NCBI RefSeq assembly: GCF_963675165.1
Contig: NC_087393.1
Span: 2,795,502 to 2,859,501 of the forward strand
Reading direction: 5' to 3'
Source: Halichondria panicea
Lineage: Eukaryota; Porifera; Demospongiae; Suberitida; Halichondriidae
DNA length: 64,000 bases
Shown: piece after piece, positions 56,801 through 64,000 of the stretch
Layout: each line of letters begins with the position of its first letter
Numbering within the stretch: the stretch's first letter is position 1
Position numbers and translations under genes: made by a program
Notes under the pieces: generated by a model
What the model saw: the letters and a program-made list of their open reading frames with translations, nothing else
What the model was told of the DNA's origin: nothing
Database searches by the model: none

Positions 56801-59800
56801 CTGCTCTGACAAGGATCAGGTACTGTGTTTGAATATCAGTGGTAGTTTTAATTCAACTAATACAATTACGCACCGCTGCATGATAATCCACTTCCAGTGA
56901 ATCCAGTTCTACAAGTACATGCAAATTCCCCGTTGGTTACACTGTTTCGGGTGCAGTCCGCATTGGCATCGCAGGGATCAGAAAGACAGGGGTTTGGATC
57001 TGTGGCACATCAACATATCGTATCGACACAATAATTATATTACTTGTAGCACTGCTCACATATACAAGTCAATCCGTCTTCTTGAAATGGGGAGTTGCAT
57101 TCACACACGAAGTCTTGATTGTTCGCACTGCTTCTAGTACAGACAGCATTGACATCACAGGGATCAGAGAGACAGGGATCTGGATCTGTACACCCAATAC
57201 GATAATGAAAAATCGATCTACCATAATTCATTATACAATCATGTGTGCCACGTACGTACCTTTAAAGTTTATAATTCATAGGCATTGCTCATGGGGATCG
57301 CTTTACGAGTCCATGTACCAATTAACTTACAGATGCAACTGAATCCATCTCCTTCATATGGATAAATGCAGGAACAATTGAACATGGTCATGAGCAGTCC
57401 ATCTCTTGCACAGTCAGCATTGGGGTCACAAGGACTACTCAGGCAGGGATCAGGTACTATGTCAATTAGAGATCAGTAGACTGTGGTGTTTTCAATTATA
57501 CGCATTAATCAACATACCACTGCATGAGAATCCATCTCCTGTGTATTCAGGCCTACAAATACAAGTAAAGTCCCCATTGGACAAACTGAGTCTGGTACAG
57601 TCAGCATTGACATCACAAGGATTAGAGAGACAAGGGTTGCGATCTACGAGAGGGCAGAAAAAAGTATAATGTCGGATGAACTAAAAAGCTACTCAGCGGG
57701 CGGCAATGCATGACTGCACTAGAAGTCTGAGTATAGTTTGAACTACACTTACAAGTACAACTGAATCCATCTCCTTCATATGGAGCACAACACAAGCAAT
57801 TGAATGTGTTCACGAGAAGTCCATCCCTTGTACACTCAGCATTGGGATCACAGGGACTGCTCAGACAAGGATCAGGCACTGTGTTGGAATATCAGTGGTA
57901 GTTTCAATTCAACTGATACAGTTACATACGTACCGCTGCATGAGAATCCACTTCCAGTGAACCCAGTTCTACAAGTACAAGCAAATTCCCCGTTGGTTAC
58001 ACCATCTCGGGTGCACTCCGCATTGACATCGCAGGGATCAGAGAAACAGGGATCTGGATCTGTGGCACATCAACAAATAGTTTACCGACATAATGTATAT
58101 TTGTAGCAATGCTCACATATACAAGTCAATCCGTCTCCTTGAAATGGGGAGTTGCATTCACACACGAAGTCTTGATTGTTCGCACTGCTTCTAGTACAGA
58201 CAGCATTAACATCACAGGGATTAGAGAGGCAGGGATCTGGATCTGTACACCCAATACGATGATGAAACTAAATGTGCCATAATTCATTATACAATCATGT
58301 GTGCTAGCTTCCAATTTGCACACGTATGTACCTTTATTCATATAGGCATTGCTCATTGGGGATTGCTTTACGAGTCAATGTCCCAATTAACTTACAGATG
58401 CAACTGAATCCATCTCCTTCATATGGATCAATGCAGGAACAATTAAACATGTTCATGAGCAGTCCATCTCTTGCACAGTCAGCATTGGGGTCACAAGGAC
58501 TACTCAGGCAGGGATCAGGCACTGCATCAATTACAGATCAGTGGACTGTGGGGTTCTCAATTATACGCATTAATCAACATACCACTGCATGAGAATCCAT
58601 CTCCGGTGTATTCAGGCCTACAAATACAAGTAAAGTTCCCATTTGACAAACTGAGTCTGGTACAGTCAGCATTGACATCACAAGGATTAGACAGACAGGG
58701 GTTGCGATCTGTGAGTGCAGAAAATAATAAATGCACATCTTTCAGATGAACTAAAAAGCTACATTCTTCAAACATTGTCAACTCAGTGGGCAACTGACTG
58801 CACTACAAGCACATGCACACAACCCCATAGCAAATACAGCCACATCATGCGCAGATATGTATAGGCACTTACAAGTACAATTGAATCCATCTCCTTCATA
58901 TGGAGCACTACACAAGCAATTGAATGTGTTCACGAGAAGCCCATCCCTTGTACACTCAGCATTGGGATCACAGGGACTGCTCTGACAAGGATCAGGTACT
59001 GTGTTGGAATATCAGTGGTAGTTTCAATTCAACTATTACAATTACGTACCGCTGCATGAGAATCCACTTCCAATGAACCCAGTCCTACATATACAAACAA
59101 ATTCCCCGTTGGTTACACCGTTTCGGGTGCAGTCCGCATTGACATCGCAAGGATCAGATAGACAGGGGTTTGGATCTGAGGCACATCAACAAATCGCACT
59201 GACACAATAATTATACATTTAAACAATGCTCACATATACAAGTCAATCCGTCTCCTTGAAATGGGGAGGTGCATTCACACACGAAGTCTTGATTGTTCGC
59301 ACTGCTTCTAGTACAGACAGCATTGACATCACAGGGATTAGAGAGACAGGGATCTGGATCTGTACACCCAATATAATAATGAAAATCTATCTACCATAAT
59401 TCATTATACAATCATGTGTGTTAGCTGCCACGAACGTACCTTTAAAGTTTATAATTCATAGGCATTGCTCATGGGGATTGCTTTACGAGTCAATGTCCCA
59501 ATTAACTTACAGATGCAACTGAATCCATCTCCTTCATATGGATAAATGCAGGAACAATTGAACGTGGTCATGAGCAGTCCATCTCTTGCACAGTCAGCGT
59601 TGGGGTCACAAGGACTACTCAGGCAGGGATCAGGTACTGCGTCAATTACAGATTAGTGGACTGTGGTGTTTTCAATTATGCATTAATCAACATACCACTG
59701 CATGAGAATCCATCTCCTGTGTATTCAGGCCTACAAATACAAGTAAAGTCCCCATTGGACAAACTGAGTCTGGTACAGTCAGCATTGACATCACAAGGAT

Positions 59801-62800
59801 TAGAGAGACAAGGGTTGCGATCTGCGCAAGGGCAGAAAAATAATAGTAAAATTCACATTTTTTGGATGAACTAAAAAGCTATATTTTTCAAACATTACGA
59901 CTGCATTACATGTACATCCTAATAGCCACATGCGCAATTGAGTATAGGTTGAACTACACTTACAAGTACAAGTGAATCCATCTCCTTCATATGGAGCACT
60001 ACATAAGCAATTGAATGTGTTCACGAGAAGTCCATCCCTTGTACACTCAGCATTGGGATCACAGGGACTGCTCAGACAAGGATCAGGTACTGTGTTGGAA
60101 TATCAGTGGTACGTAGTTGTCATTGAAATTAATTATGTACCGCTGCATGATAATCCACTTCCAGTGAACCCAGTCCTACAAGCACAAGCAAATTCTCCGT
60201 TGGTCACACCGTCTCTGGTGCAGTCCGCATTGACATCACAGGGATCAGAGAGACAGGGGTTTGGATCTGTGGCCCAGGAAGATGATGATTGACATATTAA
60301 TTTAATCATCAACCCTTACATGTACAGTTGAATCCATCTCCTTGGAATGGAGCAATACACAAGCAATTAAATGTGTTCACGAGAAGTCCATCCCTTGTAC
60401 AATCAGCATTGGGATCACAGGGACTGCTCTGACAAGGATCAAGTACTGTGTTGGAATATGAGTGGTAGTTTCAATTCAACAAGTGTTGCAAGCTGCGCTG
60501 TGCTAATGCCTCTCGCCATGTTTTGCTTTTGCTCAAAACTATTAGACTATTAGAGTGTTATAGAATAGGTAATTATAGTTTGCTTTGTATAATAATGTTA
60601 CGTTATTATCTGATTGCTGTTGACAATGAATTCAATTCCACACAATCATTATAGGAGAGAAGCTTAGAAGCCTATCTGATGGGTTGAATGCATGATCTTC
60701 AATTTAGGATAAACTGCTTTATTGTAGACCTACAATGTAGAAGTTTAGTATTTTGCATTCCTGATGAATAATTATACACATGGTAGCAGTCTATTATGAA
60801 CTCTTGGTAGCATTGTAGTGTTTCGTAGCTTAATTGTGTTTTGTCTCAGGATCTCACACGTGGGACAGAAAAAGGGTTGTATCTGCAATAGGTTAAAGTT
60901 CGCAATGGCTGCTGCTCTCTGGCCGGCTGGCAGTACAGCTTTGCAGACTCTTGTAGCTAACAAAAAACCAGCGCGCATGCAAGGCTAACTCATAAATTGA
61001 AGAAATTTTGTGCAAACAGATGATGCTACGAAAAATTCTGAAGAGACTGCAACAGCCTTCACTATAAGTAAAATGAGCCGTGACTGAAGAACACAGCTTT
61101 AGTTTGCAAATCCACGAACGAGAACGTTGCTAGAAGCCTATAGAAGCTGTTAGTTTCTGTTGAGCAGTTACAGCTGGAATACACACAAGCAAACACAAGT
61201 CAGCTTTACCTCATCCCTCGTGCAGCTACGCCTCGAGGCTAATTACATACCGCTGCATGAGAATCCACTTCCAGTGTACCCAGTCCTACAAGTACAAGCA
61301 AATTCTCCGTTGGTAACACCGTGTCGGGTGCAGTCCGCATTGGCATCGCAGGGATCAGAGAAACAGGGATCTGGATCTGTGGCACATCAACAAATCGTAC
61401 TGACACAATATATATTTGTAGCAATGCTCACATATACAAGTCAATCCGTCTCCTTGAAATGGGGAGTTGCATTCACACATGAAGTCTTGATTATTCGCAC
61501 TGCTTCTAGTACAGACAGCATTGACATCACAAGGATTAGAGATACAGGGATCTGGATCTGTGGCACAGGAAGACGATGATTGACATATTAATTTAATCAT
61601 CGACACTTACATGTGCAGGTAAATCCATCTCCTTGAAATGGAGAGTTGCAAGTACAAGTGAATTCACTGTTCAGAGGATCACCTTGATGACAAACAGCAT
61701 TCACATCACATGGACCACTTAAACAAGGATCTGGAACTGCACGATCAAGATGGTTAAGCCAACGTAAATTATACCTCACAAACGTACGTACTTGAACACT
61801 CAAATCCAGTTCCAGTGAATCCAGATCGACATACACACATGAACACTGGACTCAAGGAACTTTCTTTTATGCAATCGGCATTTGCATCACATGGATTGGA
61901 TAAGCATGGGTCCACAACTGTAAATGAAATAGCAAATAAATGTACTGCCACTTCAGAAGTCTGTACACGTCAGAAGTCCTTACAGTAAAGTGGATTCAAA
62001 CCAGTTTACATGCTTAGTTAGGGCCGGGGACGATAACCACCCGCATTTGTACTGTTGTCTAAGGAGGATAACTGCTAATCGCAGAACTCACCTTGACAAC
62101 GGACTCCAGCGTCTTCTGAGTGCTGATTGAAGCAAATCACAATGGAGTTTTTAGGACAGTCTACCAATCTACTCTCTGTACCAGCACAGCTCACACCATC
62201 AAGGAAAATGCTTCCTGTCCCAGCACCAAAGTGCGCAGAACTGAATGCAACAGCACCTGAATAATTATAGTACTTAGAATTGATATGCAAATAACTAAAA
62301 GGACCTTCGGAATAGCTACGATCTAGAATTGATATAAATACCTGAATCAGAATACCCCAATTGTCTGCATACAACAGTTACATCAGCAGAGTCCCATGAG
62401 TCGTCACAGACAGTGCCCCATTCATTGTTTATGCAGATTTCTATTCTGCCTTCATTTGGTACACTTGCTCCATTCAATCGAATATCTCCAGTCAAGCAAG
62501 GAGCTGAAACATACTAACGTAATTTATGACTATACCTGCTATGAATACAAACCTTCACATCCAACTCCAGCATCATCACTGTGGTCACAATTATGGTCCA
62601 GAATTGGTCTGCTAGAACATTCCAAGAGCTGACTACTGCTAGAGGAGCACTGCACATCATCCATGTATATGGGACCAGTTCCCGAGCCGAAAAAGGCATT
62701 GCTGTACGGTGTTCCGGCTGCAAAATCCATAAGCAAACTCATTTTATCTCAGTTTTAATGTAATAAATACTATCTGTACATGTGCAATTACGTATGTATA

Positions 62801-64000
62801 TAATGGAAGGCACATCTGATAATACATACTTATAATTTTCCTAGAATAATAATCGATGTAGTTATGATGGCTTACTGGAAGTATAAGCATATCCCAGCTG
62901 CTTGCAGACCAATGTGGCATCAGTTGTGCCCCACGAGTCATCGCATACAGTTCCCCACTGATCATTGATACACACCTCCACTCTTCCCTGATACTGGTTT
63001 GACCCATCAACAAGACGAATATCTCCGTAGCTGCACACACTGCCCGTATCTGTTAAACTTTTATATCATAATAATTTTGCAATAATTATAATAACAAACC
63101 TTCAATCTGACACCTCACTCCGGCGTCCTCATTGTGACCATTGGAACAGATAACAGATGCAGCTCGAGTGCAGTCAATAAGACTGTTTTCTTCCCCACCA
63201 CAGCTAACTCCATCAAGGAAAGTACTCCCTATTCCAGCACCAAAGTGTGCTGCAGAGAATGCCACAGCATCTGCAAACAAGAAAATTCACTGCAAGTAGC
63301 ATTTGTGTATAGAGTAATTCTCGACATACATATACTTATTTAGCAAAACAACACAAAATGCTTTCACTCTAGAGATTAATAGTTGTATTTATAAGCAACT
63401 ACATAATATATAAACCTGTTGTGTTTTTATTGATGACAATAATATACATGCAGTGGGTGATTAGTGTACACAAATTGTATTACAACTAAAACCACACACA
63501 CAATAATATTATGTATAATGAGCAATGGTTTATACCATCGAAGCGCCTTGGTAAAATATAAAACACAATTGCAACTGTCATAAAAATTACCTGTTGCAGT
63601 ATATCCTAGCTGTCGACACACAACCGTAGCATCAGCAGAGCCCCAGGAGTCATCACAGACAGTGCCCCATTCATTGTTCATACAGATCTCTATCCTGCCT
63701 TCATTTGGAATGTTGCCTCCAGCCAGTCGAATGTCTCCAGTTGAGCATGGAGCTTCACATCCTACTCCAGCATCATCGTTGTGTGCACAGTTGTTAGTAA
63801 GAATAGGACTACTAGGACACTCCAAGAGTTGACTGCTGCTAGAGGAACACTGAACATCATCCAAGTATATTTGACCAGTTCCAGAGCCGAAAAAGGCATT
63901 ACTATATGGTACTCCGGCTGCAGAATTCAGTAAATAAATTGTACAAGCTTTCTACTTACTGTAATGTTGGACATTAAAAGTGAAACAAGCAATGTTAGTG
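49928..64000 (-). CDS. SRCR/EGF-repeat transmembrane receptor (N-terminus outside window)
   Basis: Large type-I surface protein read right to left: at least four SRCR domains (63917-62092, the outermost only partly inside), about 41 EGF-like modules (61917-52207), a membrane-proximal domain (50802-50256), a TM helix (50219-50134) and a cytoplasmic tail (50072-49928). EGF modules are mostly one exon of about 126 bp each, all phase 1-1, so whole modules can be gained or lost without frameshift. SRCR domains in scavenger receptors and sponge aggregation-receptor-like proteins bind polyanions, microbes or self ligands, so an adhesion or recognition role is likely by family; the ligand is unknown. 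No start codon or signal peptide can be assigned, because the gene continues past 64000. Long introns hold a LINE relic (51113-51660), a repeat insertion (53085-53440) and an 800-bp insertion (60446-61250). Confidence 0.88.
50803..52206. other. Long intron of the SRCR/EGF receptor
   Basis: 1.4-kb intron between the membrane-proximal domain and the last EGF module. It is occupied mainly by the LINE relic at 51113-51660; a short ORF of 77 codons at 51442 belongs to that relic. The segment 51660-52200 contains a pair of GGGGGACAAAA...AATTATT words but nothing further recognisable. Confidence 0.6.
51113..51660 (+). pseudogene. Non-LTR retrotransposon (reverse transcriptase C-terminus) relic
   Basis: Reading with frameshifts on the plus strand (antisense to the host gene) gives the LINE blocks [14 protein letters not shown], then K-A-S-K...R-R-N-L, then [14 protein letters not shown] and a final segment ending in L-Y-G-T-R-Y-P-L. 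These follow the order F-K-Y-L-G-V / R-R-N-L / Q-R-A-A-R-W of non-LTR reverse transcriptase thumb and post-RT regions. Several stops and frame changes show that it is inactive. Confidence 0.7.
53085..53440 (+). repeat. Insertion in the EGF array with Arg/Glu-rich open frame
   Basis: The spacing between EGF exons here is about 350 bp longer than in other cassettes. The extra DNA starts near GGGGCGAGCGTAGCGAGCCC and ends near GACACCTTGTGTCACCCT. It carries an 83-codon plus-strand frame (53160-53411) with repeating [13 protein letters not shown] units. Similar Arg/Glu-rich repeats accompany Helitron-type helicase genes in some invertebrates, as far as I recall; that link is tentative. It may simply be a fragment of a mobile element. 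Confidence 0.45.
54975..57183 (-). repeat. Two near-identical 1063-bp EGF cassettes in tandem
   Basis: Sequence from about 54975 to 56120 repeats at about 56038 to 57183 with a constant 1063-bp shift. Exons and introns are almost unchanged; the few differences I saw include ATGCACATC/ATGTACATC (55540 against 56603) and GAATGTGG/GAACGTGG (about 55262 against 56325). Intron identity as high as exon identity means a very recent unequal crossover, or gene conversion, in this array. Confidence 0.85.
60446..61250. other. 800-bp interruption of the EGF array
   Basis: Between EGF exons at 60445 and 61251 the usual short intron is replaced by about 800 bp. The part at about 60960-61135 resembles, in reverse, the GCGCATGC dispersed repeat at 33430 (GGATTTGCAA, GGCTTCT, GCGCGCATGC words). 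At least one expected module type of the regular order is missing around here, so the insertion may mark a deletion or recombination point. Confidence 0.5.
62092..63917 (-). other. SRCR domain cluster of the receptor (seven exon halves)
   Basis: Minus-strand exons: 63591-63917, 63100-63270, 62876-63049, 62553-62717, 62342-62503, 62092-62256. Each SRCR is split in two: a first half with I-R-L-x-G-G...G-R-I/V-E-I/V-C...W-G-T-V-C-D-D-S-W...[10 protein letters not shown], and a second half with G-A-G-x-G-x-I-F/Y-L/M-D-x-V-x-C...E-x-x-L-x-x-C...H-x-E-D-A-G-V-x-C. In 63591-63917 the second half of the outermost domain and the first half of the next are fused in one exon, where the intron between them has been lost or never existed. 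Cysteine spacing fits group-A/B SRCR folds. The upstream half of the outermost domain is beyond the window. Confidence 0.88.

Larger units (their letters stand above)
52207..61917 (-). repeat. Tandem EGF-module array, about 41 exons in five-module cassettes
   Basis: Module exons (plus coordinates): 52207-52335, 52394-52519, 52658-52783, 52839-52964, 53473-53598, 53650-53775, 53833-53958, 54118-54243, 54304-54429, 54575-54700, 54752-54877, 54934-55059, 55212-55337, 55391-55516, 55634-55759, 55811-55936, 55997-56122, 56275-56400, 56454-56579, 56697-56822, 56874-56999, 57060-57185, 57331-57456, 57518-57643, 57753-57878, 57934-58059, 58117-58242, 58396-58521, 58583-58708, 58873-58998, 59050-59175, 59234-59359, 59511-59636, 59696-59821, 59964-60089, 60141-60266, 60320-60445, 61251-61376, 61432-61557, 61611-61736, 61792-61917. 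Each encodes about 42 residues in the pattern D-P-C-L-S-x-P-C-D-x-N-A-x-C, then C-x-C, then G-x-G-F/L-x-C, with six cysteines. Five module types recur in fixed order about every 1.06-1.12 kb, introns included. Confidence 0.88.

Noticed and set aside
52207..61917. Notch- or fibrillin-type assignment for the EGF array
   Set aside because: No LNR, TB or ankyrin modules are present; the array is flanked by SRCR domains on one side and a membrane-proximal domain with TM helix on the other.

Overview
This window is nuclear DNA from a eukaryote. Every recognisable gene is split into many short exons by GT-AG introns, mostly 50-150 bp with a minority of 0.5-2.7 kb that carry repeats. Gene content (class C GPCR of the GABA-B type, SRCR+EGF cell-surface receptor, full-length DHX16 and SHPRH orthologues) points to a metazoan. 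The compact, AT-rich introns and the large SRCR/EGF protein make a sponge my best guess; that is inference, not shown by the sequence alone.

Layout. (1) 883-6303 (+): GABA-B-like receptor, 16 exons, 766 codons, preceded at 1-345 by a duplicated copy of its upstream region and first exon. (2) 7029-19120 (+): DHX16/Prp2-type DEAH spliceosomal helicase, 29 exons, 1035 codons. (3) 19121-22549: intergenic, with a TIR element, a 64-bp tandem repeat and a long palindrome. (4) 22550-30940 (+): a 25-exon, 1420-codon gene that fuses an N-terminal dye-decolorizing (DyP) heme peroxidase domain to a complete glycyl radical enzyme (GRE). This is the most striking object here. The joined exons keep one open frame, and both the Cys-x-Glu active-site motif and the C-terminal radical-glycine loop are present. 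(5) 32593-47365 (+): SHPRH-type SNF2/PHD/RING ubiquitin ligase, 27 exons, 1656 codons. (6) 47366-49927: repeat nest (dispersed repeat, then TIR element, then LINE fragment). (7) 49928 to beyond 64000 (-): single-pass receptor with at least four SRCR domains (one partial), about 41 EGF-like modules, a membrane-proximal domain, a TM helix and a short tail; its N-terminus lies outside the window.

The genes are unrelated housekeeping, signalling and surface-receptor genes, not an operon. DHX16 and SHPRH are near their human lengths, which supports the exon models. Non-coding space holds several families of inverted-repeat elements. One family has three copies with 7-bp target duplications. A larger repeat occurs in opposite orientations at 14.5-15.2 kb and 47.5-49.4 kb, the second copy broken by nested insertions. 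The palindromic words ATAATTAT and TACATGTA recur throughout introns and spacers.

Exon boundaries were assigned by eye from splice signals, phase and family conservation. For the first four complete genes the summed exon lengths are multiples of three. I saw no convincing tRNA, rRNA or CRISPR array.
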